This document shows positions 18,006 to 27,728 of a stretch of DNA of 63,672 bases, piece after piece. Both the position numbers and the translations under genes were made by a program. A model generated the notes under the pieces. The model saw only the letters and a program-made list of their open reading frames with translations, was not told the origin of the DNA and searched no databases. Source of the stretch: Natronohydrobacter sp. (GTDB lineage Bacteria; Pseudomonadota; Alphaproteobacteria; Rhodobacterales; Rhodobacteraceae); the NCBI GenBank assembly GCA_020832585.1, contig JAFIEL010000004.1, positions 1 through 63,672 on the forward strand. The letters run 5' to 3'. Each line of letters begins with the position of its first letter. Position 1 is the stretch's first letter.

Positions 18006-18804
18006 CCATCAGGTCTGGCAGGTCAAGAACCTGCATCAGTTCACGCAATTCCTGACGGGCGGCGACATGCGACATCGTCATGCTTTCGCCGCCAGCATCC
18101 GCAAGGTCCAGAAGTGTCAGGCCCTTGGGGAACAATTCGCGAAAAATCACGCGCTCGCTGAAACCCGGTGCCAGCCGGAATCCGATACGGCGCGACAGTT
18201 CTTCCAGCGCATCCCCGACCTTGCGTTTGTTGTGCATCGCGGTCGTTCCCATGCGATTGCGCAGCACCACCCAGTTCAGCGGTTTCAACCCGGCCTGCGC
18301 ACGCACCTGGCGCGCTTTCCACACCATTTCGGAATAGATCGAGGGGGCAAGAACCTTGCCGGTTTCCGGGTCGGTGCGTGCCAGCAAATCGAAATCGATG
18401 AAGCTGTCATTGATCGGCGTGATCAGCGTATCGGCGACAGAATGGGCAAACTGGCTGTAGCGGGTATGCGATCCGGGGCAATCAATCACGATGAAATCAC
18501 ACTCCGGTGCCAGCGATTCAAGGGCGGCACTCATGCGCATGTCATGAAGCTGCGGACCCTCTGGCAAATCGAAAGCTTTCGCATCAGGCAAAGGCATATA
18601 GCGCGGTCCCGGCAGGTCGAGACCTGCGCGTGACGTCCAGTTGGCCCGGTTCTCGATATACCGCCCGAAGCTGAGCTGGCGTACATCCAGGTCCATAGCA
18701 CCGACACGCATCCCCATCCGCGACAGCGCCACCGAGACATGCATCGAGACCGTGGACTTGCCTGAACCACCCTTTTCATTGCCCACAACGATGATATGCG
18801 CCAC
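17995..18804 (-). CDS. mipZ: Division-plane positioning ATPase MipZ
   Basis: This 269-residue ParA-family ATPase has the deviant Walker A motif EKGGSGKSTVSMHVSVAL (Lys11 and Lys16), the Walker A' region DLDVRQLSFGRYIENR and a Walker B-like FIVIDCPGS. The combination is typical of MipZ of alphaproteobacteria, which forms a gradient from the ParB-bound origin and inhibits FtsZ away from midcell. The GTG at 18804 is the start, with GGAG upstream. It is followed tail-to-tail by a 57-codon ORF. It is the last of the leftward genes rpmE-rplS side of the cluster but has its own leader. Confidence 0.92.
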   Translation of the reverse strand: MAHIIVVGNEKGGSGKSTVSMHVSVALSRMGMRVGAMDLDVRQLSFGRYIENRANWTSRAGLDLPGPRYMPLPDAKAFDLPEGPQLHDMRMSAALESLAPECDFIVIDCPGSHTRYSQFAHSVADTLITPINDSFIDFDLLARTDPETGKVLAPSIYSEMVWKARQVRAQAGLKPLNWVVLRNRMGTTAMHNKRKVGDALEELSRRIGFRLAPGFSERVIFRELFPKGLTLLDLADAGGESMTMSHVAARQELRELMQVLDLPDLMVSV

Positions 18805-18909
18805 GCTCGATACTCCTGTCTGTCAGCGGTTTCCCGCTGTTCATCTAGGCTGGGCGTGAACCGGTTACAAGCCAAGACACTGACCAAGCCAAGAGATTGT
18901 TCTGGAACG

Positions 18910-18938
18910 AAAAAAGGCGCAGGGTTTCCCCTGCGCCC
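18910..18938 (-). terminator. Rho-independent terminator after rpmE
   Basis: Read leftward, GGGCGCAGGGG-AAA-CCCTGCGCC is followed by TTTTTT. The strong stem and T-run make a confident intrinsic terminator between rpmE and mipZ. Confidence 0.9.
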
Positions 18939-18960
18939 ATTCTGACCGCTGGTCGGTTTC

Positions 18961-19182
18961 TCAGAAACCCAGACCTGCGTACTTGTTCTTGAACTTCGAC
19001 ACCTTGCCGCCAGTGTCCAGCAGGCGCGAAGAGCCGCCAGTCCAGGCCGGGTGCACGGACGGATCGACGTCGAGCGAGAGAGTGTCGCCCTCTGAACCCC
19101 AGGTGGATTTCATCTGGACGATCGTGCCATCGGTCATCTTGACATTGATCAGGTGGTAATCGGGATGCGTATCGGATTTCAT
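18961..19182 (-). CDS. rpmE: 50S ribosomal protein L31, Cys-free form
   Basis: This 73-residue protein has the L31 pattern ([40 protein letters not shown]). It lacks the zinc-binding CxxC pairs, so it is the zinc-independent type. It lies 11 bp after rplS, on the same strand, with a strong terminator after it. Confidence 0.95.
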   Translation of the reverse strand: MKSDTHPDYHLINVKMTDGTIVQMKSTWGSEGDTLSLDVDPSVHPAWTGGSSRLLDTGGKVSKFKNKYAGLGF

Positions 19183-19193
19183 CGCAGCGCTCC

Positions 19194-19574
19194 TCAGGCT
19201 TTCGCGTCCAGCGGACGGTAGTTCGTTTTCTCGGCGATCCGGGCAGATTTGCCACGGCGATCACGCAGATAATAGAGCTTCGCGCGGCGCACGCGGCCAC
19301 GGCGCACGACTTCGATGCTGTCGATATTGGTCGAATAGAGCGGGAACACGCGCTCCACACCTTCGCCGAAGGAAATCTTGCGCACGGTGAAGGATGCGCC
19401 GATGCCAGCGCCACCCTTGCGGCCGATGCAGACGCCTTCGAAATTCTGCACACGCGAACGGGTGCCTTCGGTCACTTTGTAACCGACGCGGATGGTGTCA
19501 CCGGCCTTGAAATCCGGGATGGTCTTGCCAAGCTCTGCGATTTGCTCGGCTTCAATCTGTGCGATCAGGTTCAT
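19194..19574 (-). CDS. rplS: 50S ribosomal protein L19
   Basis: This 126-residue protein matches L19 ([64 protein letters not shown]). L19 sits at the interface of the ribosomal subunits. The ATG at 19574 follows GAGG; the frame stays open upstream but those residues do not fit the family. It is 11 bp upstream of rpmE. Confidence 0.96.
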   Translation of the reverse strand: MNLIAQIEAEQIAELGKTIPDFKAGDTIRVGYKVTEGTRSRVQNFEGVCIGRKGGAGIGASFTVRKISFGEGVERVFPLYSTNIDSIEVVRRGRVRRAKLYYLRDRRGKSARIAEKTNYRPLDAKA

Positions 19575-19874
19575 CGCTGGTCCTCTGTACATGCACGCGG
19601 GTTTGCCCACGCTGGTGATGCTGGCCAAGAGCTCTGATCTTCGACCGGGTCCGCAGGATGCGCCCGTCAGAGTTTGGTCACGCTTCTGTTCTTGCCTTGC
19701 ACATCCCGCACCCTGCCGAAGCTGTCAGGTCTGGGAAAAGCGCGAGGGTCCACATGCCGAATCTGTGGCAGTGATCCGCAACCTGTTACGGCGCGGCGGC
19801 AGTTGCGTCAAGCCATTCAACGCGAACACCCCGCGATGTAATCCATCGCGGGGCCTGTCTGTGTTGGCCAGTTA
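19575..19874. other. 300-bp gap between rplT and rplS
   Basis: No gene is seen. It contains the hairpin at 19829-19853 (listed separately) and presumably the rplS promoter, which I could not assign. It separates the rpmI-rplT pair from the rplS-rpmE pair. Confidence 0.4.
19829..19853 (-). terminator. Terminator hairpin after rplT
   Basis: CCCCGCGATG and CATCGCGGGG form a perfect 10-bp stem with a TAATC loop, just downstream of rplT. The T-run on the minus strand is weak (TGTTC), so termination may be partial. Confidence 0.65.
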
Positions 19875-20237
19875 TCAGGCCAGTGCGGCTTGCGCCTTGG
19901 CAACGATCTGGCCGAACGCATCGGGTTCGTGCACAGCGAGATCGGCCAGAACCTTGCGATCCACTTCGATCCCTGCCAGCCCCAGCGCGTTGATGAAACG
20001 CGAATAGGTCAGCGTGGGGTCGATTTCGCGCACGGCTGCGTTGATCCGCTGGATCCAGAGCGCGCGGAAATTGCGCTTGCGCACCTTGCGGTCACGGGTT
20101 GCGTATTGGTTCGCTTTGTCCACAGCCTGCGTGGCAGTGCGGAAATTGCGCGAGCGTGCGCCATAATAGCCCTTGGCCGCCTTGATGACCTTGCGGTGAC
20201 GGGCATGGGTGACGGTGCCGGATTTGACTCGAGACAT
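19875..20237 (-). CDS. rplT: 50S ribosomal protein L20
   Basis: This 120-residue protein begins [19 protein letters not shown] and has the [15 protein letters not shown] stretch of L20, an early assembly protein of the 50S subunit. It is 12 bp downstream of rpmI. In many bacteria L20 represses the operon by binding its leader; no such leader structure could be shown here. Confidence 0.97.
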   Translation of the reverse strand: MSRVKSGTVTHARHRKVIKAAKGYYGARSRNFRTATQAVDKANQYATRDRKVRKRNFRALWIQRINAAVREIDPTLTYSRFINALGLAGIEVDRKVLADLAVHEPDAFGQIVAKAQAALA

Positions 20238-20249
20238 GACAGCGGCTCC

Positions 20250-20450
20250 TTAGCGGTCGTAGGGCATGTATTTCTTGACGATACGCGAATCCTGATCCGA
20301 CAGGATCGTGGTGCCGCGCGCGTCGCGAATGAACTTCTTGGTCCGTTTGATCATGCCGTGGCGTTTGCCGGCCTGACCTGCCTTGACCTTGCCAGAAGCG
20401 GTCATGGAGAAGCGCTTTTTCGCGCCCGATTTGGTCTTCATCTTGGGCAT
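20250..20450 (-). CDS. rpmI: 50S ribosomal protein L35
   Basis: This 66-residue basic protein ([38 protein letters not shown]) is L35. GGAG lies 8 bp before its ATG. It forms the usual rpmI-rplT pair; infC and pheST, often neighbours, are not seen here. Confidence 0.97.
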   Translation of the reverse strand: MPKMKTKSGAKKRFSMTASGKVKAGQAGKRHGMIKRTKKFIRDARGTTILSDQDSRIVKKYMPYDR

Positions 20451-20566
20451 TTCAAACTCCTTTCACTGGAGGTTGGATCATGCGACTCGGCATGCCACGG
20501 GGGCCGGACGCATGTGTTTGGAGCGCGCCCGATAGCGCAGATCACCCCGGACTGCAAGCCCTCGCC

Positions 20567-20800
20567 CTAGAAAAGCGCGATAACGCGGGCAATCAACATG
20601 ACAGTCAACTCTGGAATTTCGCGCCAGTCGAACAGACCATCCTCACGCATTGTGTGGATATACCCGAAAATCGCGATGGCCATTGCCGCAAGCAGACCCG
20701 CGACAACGGGTCTGCGGTTAGAGGCCCAGGCACCCACGAAACTGACAAATGCCAGAGGTAGCAGGTAAACGCCCAGGAGATAGAGTGTCTCGAAATCCAT
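20567..20800 (-). CDS. Small membrane protein of unknown function
   Basis: This 77-residue protein has two or three hydrophobic stretches (YLLGVYLLPLAFVSFVGAW, VVAGLLAAMAIAIFGYI, ELTVMLIARVIALF). It lies 30 bp downstream of pyk and upstream of rpmI, all on the minus strand. I do not recognise the family. The ATG at 20800 has GGTGG upstream. Confidence 0.75.
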   Translation of the reverse strand: MDFETLYLLGVYLLPLAFVSFVGAWASNRRPVVAGLLAAMAIAIFGYIHTMREDGLFDWREIPELTVMLIARVIALF

Positions 20801-20830
20801 GGGCCACCGGGGTCAGTTAATCAACCAAGC

Positions 20831-22291
20831 CTACTCTGGCTCGCCTTGCGCAATCAAGTGTTCCGCACAGGGTGCCACGCGCAGGATGTTCGTCGTGCCG
20901 GGCTGGTTGAACGGAATACCAGCGGTGACAAGGATCTGGTCGGTCTCTTTCGCGAATTCATATCTTCGCGCAACGCGCACGGCATTGAGAACCGCCTTCT
21001 TGAACCGCTCGACCTCGCCGGTGACGGTCTCGCAATGCACACCCCAGACCAGCGACAGGCGACGGGCGACAGGCTGGAACTGCGTGATCGCGATGATCGG
21101 CACATGCGGACGCTCGCGCGCAACCAGATTGGCGGTGGTGCCGGATTGGGTGAAACAGCAGATCGCGGCAATATCGGTCTTTTCCGCCAGTTCCCGCGCC
21201 GCCGCCACAATACCATCGGCAATCGTGTGGTGTTTCACCTTGCGCGAGGAATCGATAATCTCGATATAGGTCGGATCGCTTTCCACCTCGATGGCGACAT
21301 TGTTCATCGTGGTGACAGCTTCCACCGGATACTGACCAGCCGCCGATTCGGCCGACAGCATGATCGCATCCGCCCCTTCATAGATCGCCGTTGCCACATC
21401 CGAGACTTCGGCACGGGTTGGCATCGGGCTCTCGATCATGGATTCCAGCATCTGCGTCGCCACGATGACCGGCTTTGCCGCAGCACGGGCACGGCGCACC
21501 AGTCGTTTCTGGATCGGGGGCACGTTCTGGACGGGCAATTCGACCCCCAGATCCCCACGCGCCACCATGATCCCGTCAGAAACCGAAAGAATCTCTTCAA
21601 ACGCTTTCACCGCCGCAGGCTTCTCGATCTTCGACAGGATCGCGGCGCGTCCCTGTGCCAGTTCGCGCGCTTCCGACACGTCCGAGGCACGCTGCACGAA
21701 AGACAGTGCCAGCCAGTCCACGCCCAGCCGACAGACAAATTCCAGATCCTTGCGGTCCTTGTCCGACAGCGCGGCCAGCGGCAGAACCACATCGGGCACG
21801 TTCACGCCCTTGCGGTTGGAAATCGTGCCACCCACGGTCACAGTGCAATTGGCATGTTCCGCGCTGCAATCATTGACCTTCATGCGGATCTTGCCATCGT
21901 TGACCAGCAACTCCGCGCCCGGTTCCAGCGCCTTGAAAATCTCTGGATGCGGCAGGTTCACGCGTTTCAGGTCGCCGGGGGCCGTGTCCAGATCCATGCG
22001 GAACGCCTGCCCTTCAACCAGATCAACCGCATCATTGGCAAAAGTCCCCACGCGCAGTTTCGGACCCTGAAGATCCGCCAATATACCGATCGGGCGACCA
22101 AGATCAGCCTCGACCTTGCGAATGATCGCATGGCGCGCGGCAATCTCGTCATGACTGCCATGACTCATGTTCAGGCGAAAGACATCGGCGCCTGCCTCGA
22201 AGAGCGTTCGGATCATCTCATAGGTGGACGACGAGGGGCCAAGCGTGGCCACGATCTTGATCATTCGATGACGACGCAACGGAGAGGTCAT
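20831..22291 (-). CDS. pyk: Pyruvate kinase
   Basis: This 486-residue enzyme makes pyruvate and ATP from phosphoenolpyruvate and ADP at the end of glycolysis. Motifs: RHRMIKIVATLGPSSS at the start, FRLNMSHGSHDE, LADLQGPKLRVG, ILSKIEKPAAVKAFEEI (catalytic Lys), MVARGDLGVELP, VIVATQMLESMI. The start ATG at 22291 follows AAGGAC. The C-terminal domain is complete, ending after residues about 465-486. It is a single gene followed by the small membrane gene. Confidence 0.97.
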   Translation of the reverse strand: MTSPLRRHRMIKIVATLGPSSSTYEMIRTLFEAGADVFRLNMSHGSHDEIAARHAIIRKVEADLGRPIGILADLQGPKLRVGTFANDAVDLVEGQAFRMDLDTAPGDLKRVNLPHPEIFKALEPGAELLVNDGKIRMKVNDCSAEHANCTVTVGGTISNRKGVNVPDVVLPLAALSDKDRKDLEFVCRLGVDWLALSFVQRASDVSEARELAQGRAAILSKIEKPAAVKAFEEILSVSDGIMVARGDLGVELPVQNVPPIQKRLVRRARAAAKPVIVATQMLESMIESPMPTRAEVSDVATAIYEGADAIMLSAESAAGQYPVEAVTTMNNVAIEVESDPTYIEIIDSSRKVKHHTIADGIVAAARELAEKTDIAAICCFTQSGTTANLVARERPHVPIIAITQFQPVARRLSLVWGVHCETVTGEVERFKKAVLNAVRVARRYEFAKETDQILVTAGIPFNQPGTTNILRVAPCAEHLIAQGEPE

Positions 22292-22479
22292 TCAGGGTCC
22301 TTTCGCACGGTGTGACACCGCGATGAGAGATGGATACAGGCGATGTATGACAGGTTTCCGGATTCCCGAAACCGTTAGCGCAAACAAATATCACGTTCGG
22401 CACTGTTTGCAAGCTTGGCGAACCTTGACGCCCCGTTGCGCGATGGACAGGTTATACACAACAACACAAAAGGTGAGCT

Positions 22480-22791
22480 ATGGATGACACGACTCGCACC
22501 GAACTGGAAGCCGCAGCGTTTCGCACGCTTCTGGAACACCTGAACCGCCGGACGGATGTGCAGAATATCGACATGATGAACCTGACAGGGTTCTGCCGCA
22601 ACTGCCTGTCGCGCTGGTATCAGGAAGCCGCCAATGCGCGCGGCATCGAGATGGACAAGGACGCCGCCCGCGAGATCATCTACGGCATGCCCTATGCCGA
22701 ATGGCGGGAAAAATTCCAGACCGAGGCAGGGGCCGACAAGCAGGCGGAATTTGTGAAATCGTTTCAGGAAAATGTCGGCCCGCGCGAATAG
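22480..22791 (+). CDS. DUF1244-family protein
   Basis: This 103-residue cytoplasmic protein has the DUF1244 pattern: HLNRRTDVQNIDMMNLTGFC, RNCLSRWYQEAA and the YGMPYAEWREKFQ stretch. The two Cys in GFCRNCLSRW are conserved in the family, so metal or redox binding is possible, but the function is unknown. GGTGAG lies just upstream of the ATG. It is divergent from pyk. Confidence 0.85.
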   Translation: MDDTTRTELEAAAFRTLLEHLNRRTDVQNIDMMNLTGFCRNCLSRWYQEAANARGIEMDKDAAREIIYGMPYAEWREKFQTEAGADKQAEFVKSFQENVGPRE

Positions 22792-23026
22792 TCGGAAAGG
22801 CCGTGCTGCCTCGTAGCCTGCTTTTGCCGCGACGGTTGATTCGAGAACTGCGCGTTGAAATCTCCGTCTGAGGCTTTCAATTGCGGGACAATCCGCGGCG
22901 CATAGCGCGCATCGCTACGCCTTTGGAAACAATGGCGCAGCGTCAACGCGTATCGAAAAATATCATTGGACAAGAAAAGGTTAACTTGCTTCATGTTGCG
23001 AGTTGAGCATGCGGAGGTCGCATGTG
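22792..23026 (+). promoter_or_regulatory. Leader region before the RTX-like gene
   Basis: No gene is seen in these 235 bp. An AT-richer stretch (22947-22989, with AAAAATATC and AAAAGG) may hold the promoter of the RTX-like gene. Start codons of that gene are uncertain (see its entry). Confidence 0.3.
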
Positions 23027-24931
23027 ATGGCGGTTGTGGGGTATCATGCCATGGAAGTCCTTTTTCTATTGTTTGGATTAGCAGCGCTGCTTGCAGTTGC
23101 AGGAACCATTTCCGACGGGCCGGAAGCAGAGCCTGAACCGCCAGAGGATGATGAGAACGAGCGTTCGGGCACGGACGGCGACGATATCATGTTCAGCGAC
23201 GGCGGAGAAATCCTGCGCGGGCTGGATGGCGATGATACTCTGATCACGTCTGGCGACAGCACCCTTCTCGGTGGCGAAGGCGATGACACGCTGGTGTCTT
23301 TTGGTGGCGGTGCGCTGCTGAATGGTGGCGCGGGCGAAGATACCTTTGTAATCAACCTGCTTGGCGTGACGGACGAGGGCGACCTGCTCGATGTGAACGG
23401 CCAGCCTGTAGCACCGACAGTGATCGACGACTTCAACCCCGATCAAGACCAGCTTGTTATCGACCTGCGCAACAGTGGCCTACTGCCCGACGATGGTGCG
23501 CCAGTTGTGCTGACTGGCGTGGTCGCGCCCGATGGCGAAGGACTGATGATTCAGTTCAACGGCGTGAACGTCGTGCAGCTCTCTACCTATGGGAGTGTCG
23601 GCGATGAAGGGATGCAGCTTGCCCTTGAAGCCTTGGTGAACGATTTCGACGCGCTGCAAATCATCGGTGCCGATTTCGACTTCCCCGAGCGCGAAACCGA
23701 GCTCCCGGAGGGCGTTGAAGTCATTGAAGACGACTTCGGTGCACTGACTTTTGTCGTGACTGATGAATTCGCAGGCGGTGGCGTACTGGTCGGATCGCAA
23801 GGCATACCTGACGTGCTCGATCTGTCGCAATTCTCGGGCGGTGTATCAATCTATACCAACGAAACCGGAGATCTTGTCCTTGAAATTTCCACGGCGGATG
23901 CGCCTGTGACAACACTGGTGAACATTCATAATGTCATTCTTGGGCCTGGTGTTAATCAGGTTGATGCAAGCGACATCCCGGTGCCATTGAATGTGACCGT
24001 GACCGAAGGAACCAACAGCATCATCGGCGGGACTGCCGGAATACACCTGTCGCTCGAGGGCGGGACAAACACGGTATCCATCGTGGACGGCGGCAGGGCA
24101 TCATTTGATATTTCGGGCGGCGAAAACCGCGTCACTCTCTCTGATGGAACCCCGATTCAAAACGCCGGCTTTGCCGATATCTTCATTCAGCCTGATGCAA
24201 CTGGCACAACGACAGTCTCCGGTGGCAACGCCAGTCTCTCTTTCGCTGGATTGACAGAGATGCCCGACCTGAACGTTATCCTGACAGAGGAAAGCGGAAC
24301 CGCAACTTGGGAGGGCGGTCGGGTCGATCTGGAGAATGTCATCGTAGTGATTGTAGGCGATGGCGCTACAGTTGATGCCTCTGCACGAGTATCCGAAAGC
24401 ACCGTCACTATTGCAAGTGTCGGCGCGAGCACGAACGTAATCGGAAGTGCGGGCCCAGATATCATGATTGGACAGGGGAATTTCTCTGGCGGTGCCGGGA
24501 ATGACCAGATCACACTCTTCAACTATGCCGATGGCGGCGCAACAGCTGACGGTGGGGCAGGAGACGACACTCTGATCGCTGATATTTCTGATGACTTTTC
24601 CGGCGACCTTGTGCTGAGCGGCGGCGACGGCACAGACAGTTTTGTGGTGCAGATTGATACGCTTAGATGGGACGCAGAAGGCGGCATCGCGCGCATCACA
24701 GATCTGGAAGATGGCGAAACGGTCCGGCTCGATGTAACGACATATCAGTTCACATCGACTTCGGTTGCCCCGCCCGAGATCACTGTCGAACCCGATCCCG
24801 TGGCCAATGAAGTGCGCGTGTTCGTGAACGGCGAGCTTGCACTCGTCATCGAAGGCCGGTCCCTGCTCGAACCGGGGATGCTGCAAGCCAATGTCACCCT
24901 CATTCGGGATTTCGATGACGTTTTTGCCTGA
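23027..24931 (+). CDS. RTX-like calcium-binding repeat protein with N-terminal membrane segment
   Basis: This 634-residue acidic protein starts with a hydrophobic segment (VLFLLFGLAALLAVAG) followed by an Asp/Glu-rich linker, then glycine-aspartate repeats (GTDGDDIMF, GLDGDDTLI, GGEGDDTLV, GGAGEDTF; residues about 45-110) and a second short set (GNFSGGAGNDQITLF, DGGAGDDTLI; residues about 475-520). Between are Thr/Val/Asn-rich beta strands. Such repeats bind calcium and form a beta roll. Anchoring or export through the N-terminal segment is inferred; no type I secretion genes are adjacent. The ATG at 23027, 9 bp after GGAGG, is preferred; 23009 and 23051 are alternatives. Confidence 0.72.
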   Translation: MAVVGYHAMEVLFLLFGLAALLAVAGTISDGPEAEPEPPEDDENERSGTDGDDIMFSDGGEILRGLDGDDTLITSGDSTLLGGEGDDTLVSFGGGALLNGGAGEDTFVINLLGVTDEGDLLDVNGQPVAPTVIDDFNPDQDQLVIDLRNSGLLPDDGAPVVLTGVVAPDGEGLMIQFNGVNVVQLSTYGSVGDEGMQLALEALVNDFDALQIIGADFDFPERETELPEGVEVIEDDFGALTFVVTDEFAGGGVLVGSQGIPDVLDLSQFSGGVSIYTNETGDLVLEISTADAPVTTLVNIHNVILGPGVNQVDASDIPVPLNVTVTEGTNSIIGGTAGIHLSLEGGTNTVSIVDGGRASFDISGGENRVTLSDGTPIQNAGFADIFIQPDATGTTTVSGGNASLSFAGLTEMPDLNVILTEESGTATWEGGRVDLENVIVVIVGDGATVDASARVSESTVTIASVGASTNVIGSAGPDIMIGQGNFSGGAGNDQITLFNYADGGATADGGAGDDTLIADISDDFSGDLVLSGGDGTDSFVVQIDTLRWDAEGGIARITDLEDGETVRLDVTTYQFTSTSVAPPEITVEPDPVANEVRVFVNGELALVIEGRSLLEPGMLQANVTLIRDFDDVFA

Positions 24932-24960
24932 ACCTTGGTCGGCTGCGGTCCGGGCATCGC

Positions 24961-25824
24961 TCAGATCGCAGCCTTTCGGCTTTCCTCGATATAGATTTCG
25001 CGCAACCGCAGGGCCATCGGACCGGGCACACCTGCACCGAGCTTTGCGCCGTCGATCTCGACCACCGGCATCACAAAGGTGCTGGCAGAGGTCACAAACG
25101 CCTCATCCGCCGTTTTCGCCTCTTCCACAGTGAAGCTGCGTTCCTCGACCGGCATCTGCGCTTCGCGCGCGAAGCGCAGCACAGCGGCGCGGGTGATCCC
25201 GTGCAGGATGTCATTCGACAACGCCCGCGTCACGATCCGCCCGTCCTTGATGATATAGGCGTTGTTGGACGTTCCTTCGGTCACGCAGCCATCCTGCACC
25301 ATCCAGGCATCATCCGCGCCCTGCTTGATCGCCATCATCTTGCCCATCGACGGGTAGAGCAGCTGCACCGTCTTGATATCGCGCCGTCCCCAGCGAATGT
25401 CATCAATCGTGACGACCTTGATACCCTTCTTGGCTTTGGGGCTATCCACCAGCGCCGGATTGGACTGGGTGAACAGCACCACGGTCGGTGTGGTTGTTTC
25501 CGGGTCAGGGAAAACAAAATCCCGGTCGCCAGGCGCCCCGCGCGTCACTTGCAGATAGATCATCCCCTGATCCAGCCCGTTCTGCGCAACCAACTGGCGA
25601 TGCACCTCCAGCCAGTCCTCGCGGCCCATCGGATTGGCAATGTCCAGTTCGCCCAAGGACCGCTCCAGCCGCGTGAAATGCCCGTCAAAATCGATCAGCT
25701 TGCCGTCAATGACCGTTGTCACCTCATAGACGCCATCGGCCATCAGAAACCCCCGATCGAAGATCGAGACCTTGGCCTCAGCTTCCGGCAGATAGTCGCC
25801 ATTCACATAGACGATACGGCTCAT
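24961..25824 (-). CDS. dat: D-amino acid aminotransferase (class IV)
   Basis: This 287-residue PLP enzyme is of the fold-type IV transaminase family. Signature stretches are RIVYVNGDYLPEAEAKVSI, DRGFLMADGVYEVTTV, IYLQVTRGAPGDRDF, RDIKTVQLL (catalytic Lys) and TEGTSNNAYII. These fit D-alanine-type transaminases, which exchange the amino group between D-amino acids and 2-oxo acids. The start at 25824 begins 2 bp after the ilvD stop, so the genes are likely co-transcribed. A branched-chain specificity is possible but ilvE is present elsewhere in the window. Confidence 0.85.
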   Translation of the reverse strand: MSRIVYVNGDYLPEAEAKVSIFDRGFLMADGVYEVTTVIDGKLIDFDGHFTRLERSLGELDIANPMGREDWLEVHRQLVAQNGLDQGMIYLQVTRGAPGDRDFVFPDPETTTPTVVLFTQSNPALVDSPKAKKGIKVVTIDDIRWGRRDIKTVQLLYPSMGKMMAIKQGADDAWMVQDGCVTEGTSNNAYIIKDGRIVTRALSNDILHGITRAAVLRFAREAQMPVEERSFTVEEAKTADEAFVTSASTFVMPVVEIDGAKLGAGVPGPMALRLREIYIEESRKAAI

Positions 25825-25826
25825 TC

Positions 25827-27668
25827 TCACCATCCTTCAGGCAATTTACGCACGGCCCCCTTGGCCGCCGATGTGGTCAGCGCGGCATAGGCCCGCAACG
25901 CAGTCGTGACCTTGCGCGGGCGCGGCTTGGCGGGCTTCCAGCCCTTTTCATCCTGCGCCTTGCGCCGTGCGGCAAGGGTCGCGTCATCCACCGCCAGATG
26001 GATTGTCCGGTTGGGAATGTCGATCTCGATCAGATCGCCCTGTTCCACCAGCCCGATCAGCCCGCCTTCTTCCGCTTCCGGGCTGACATGGCCAATGGAC
26101 AGGCCCGATGTGCCGCCCGAAAACCGCCCGTCCGTCACCAGCGCGCAGGCTTTGCCAAGGCCCTTGGATTTCAGATAGCTCGTGGGGTACAGCATTTCCT
26201 GCATCCCCGGCCCACCGCGCGGCCCTTCATAGCGGATGATCACCACTTCACCGGCCTTGACCTTGCCGGTCAGAATCCCGCTGACGGCATCATCCTGAGA
26301 TTCGAACACATGCGCAGGGCCAGAGAATTTCAGAATCGACTCGTCCACGCCTGCCGTTTTCACGATGCAACCCTGTTCAGCCAGATTGCCGAACAGCACC
26401 GCCAACCCGCCATCCTGACTGAACGCATGTTCCTTCGACCGGATCACGCCCTTCTCTCGGTCCATGTCCAGCGTGTCATAGGCCTTGGCCTGACTGAATG
26501 CCTGCGTCGTGCGCACACCGCCAGGTGCTGCCTTGAAGAAATCATGCACTTCCGGGTCATCTGTGCGCATGATGTCCCACATATCCAGCGCCATGCCCAT
26601 CGTCGGGCTATGGACCGTCGGCAAGTCACGATGCAACAGCCCCGCGCGATCCAGCTCGCCCAGAATGGACATGATCCCACCAGCGCGGTGCACATCTTCC
26701 ATATGCACATCATCTTTCGCAGGGGCCACTTTCGACAGACAGGGCACACGCCGCGAAAGCCGGTCGATATCGGCCATGGTGAACGCGATCCCGCCTTCAT
26801 GGGCGGCGGCCAGCAGATGCAGCACAGTGTTCGTGGACCCGCCCATCGCAATGTCCAGCGACATGGCATTCTCGAACGCCTCGAAACTCGCTATATTGCG
26901 CGGCAGTACACTCTCGTCATCCTGCTCATAATAGCGCTTGGCCAGATCGACGACCACATGACCCGCGCGCAGGAACAACTGCTTGCGGTACGCATGGGTT
27001 GCAAGGGTCGAGCCATTGCCCGGAAGCGACAAGCCCAGCGCTTCGGTCAGGCAGTTCATCGAATTGGCGGTGAACATGCCCGAACAGGAACCGCAGGTCG
27101 GGCAGGCTTCTTCTTCCATCGCCTGCACCTGCGCGTCGGTGTATTTGTCATCTGCCGCCCAGACCATCGCATCGACCAGATCGACGGCCTTGGTGACACC
27201 ATCGACCTCGACCTTGCCCGCCTCCATCGGCCCGCCAGACACAAACACGCACGGAATGTTCAGCCGCATCGCGGCCATCAGCATCCCCGGCGTGATCTTG
27301 TCACAGTTGGAAATGCACACCATCGCATCGGCGCAATGCGCATTGACCATGTATTCCACCGAATCCGCGATCACCTCGCGCGAGGGCAGTGAATAGAGCA
27401 TCCCGTCATGGCCCATCGCGATCCCGTCATCGACCGCGATCGTGTTGAACTCCTTGGCGACACCGCCCGCCTTTTCCACCTCGCGCGCGACCATCTGGCC
27501 CAGATCTTTCAGATGCACATGGCCCGGCACGAACTGGGTGAAGGAATTGACAATCGCGATGATCGGCTTGCCGAAATCGCTGTCCTTCATCCCTGTGGCC
27601 CGCCAAAGCCCACGGGCTCCGGCCATGTTGCGTCCATGTGTGGTCGTGCGCGAGCGGTATCTTGGCAT
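25827..27668 (-). CDS. ilvD: Dihydroxy-acid dehydratase
   Basis: This 613-residue iron-sulfur enzyme makes 2-oxo acids in the valine, leucine and isoleucine pathway. Motifs include [33 protein letters not shown] (cluster Cys) and [19 protein letters not shown] (further Cys). The ATG at 27668 follows GGAGG. It lies 60 bp downstream of dgcA and 2 bp upstream of dat in one leftward run. Confidence 0.96.
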   Translation of the reverse strand: MPRYRSRTTTHGRNMAGARGLWRATGMKDSDFGKPIIAIVNSFTQFVPGHVHLKDLGQMVAREVEKAGGVAKEFNTIAVDDGIAMGHDGMLYSLPSREVIADSVEYMVNAHCADAMVCISNCDKITPGMLMAAMRLNIPCVFVSGGPMEAGKVEVDGVTKAVDLVDAMVWAADDKYTDAQVQAMEEEACPTCGSCSGMFTANSMNCLTEALGLSLPGNGSTLATHAYRKQLFLRAGHVVVDLAKRYYEQDDESVLPRNIASFEAFENAMSLDIAMGGSTNTVLHLLAAAHEGGIAFTMADIDRLSRRVPCLSKVAPAKDDVHMEDVHRAGGIMSILGELDRAGLLHRDLPTVHSPTMGMALDMWDIMRTDDPEVHDFFKAAPGGVRTTQAFSQAKAYDTLDMDREKGVIRSKEHAFSQDGGLAVLFGNLAEQGCIVKTAGVDESILKFSGPAHVFESQDDAVSGILTGKVKAGEVVIIRYEGPRGGPGMQEMLYPTSYLKSKGLGKACALVTDGRFSGGTSGLSIGHVSPEAEEGGLIGLVEQGDLIEIDIPNRTIHLAVDDATLAARRKAQDEKGWKPAKPRPRKVTTALRAYAALTTSAAKGAVRKLPEGW

Positions 27669-27728
27669 CTGGCTATCCTCCGAAATCGCGCAATGCATAG
27701 CGCATGCGCAGGGCTTGGGGAAGAGTAG

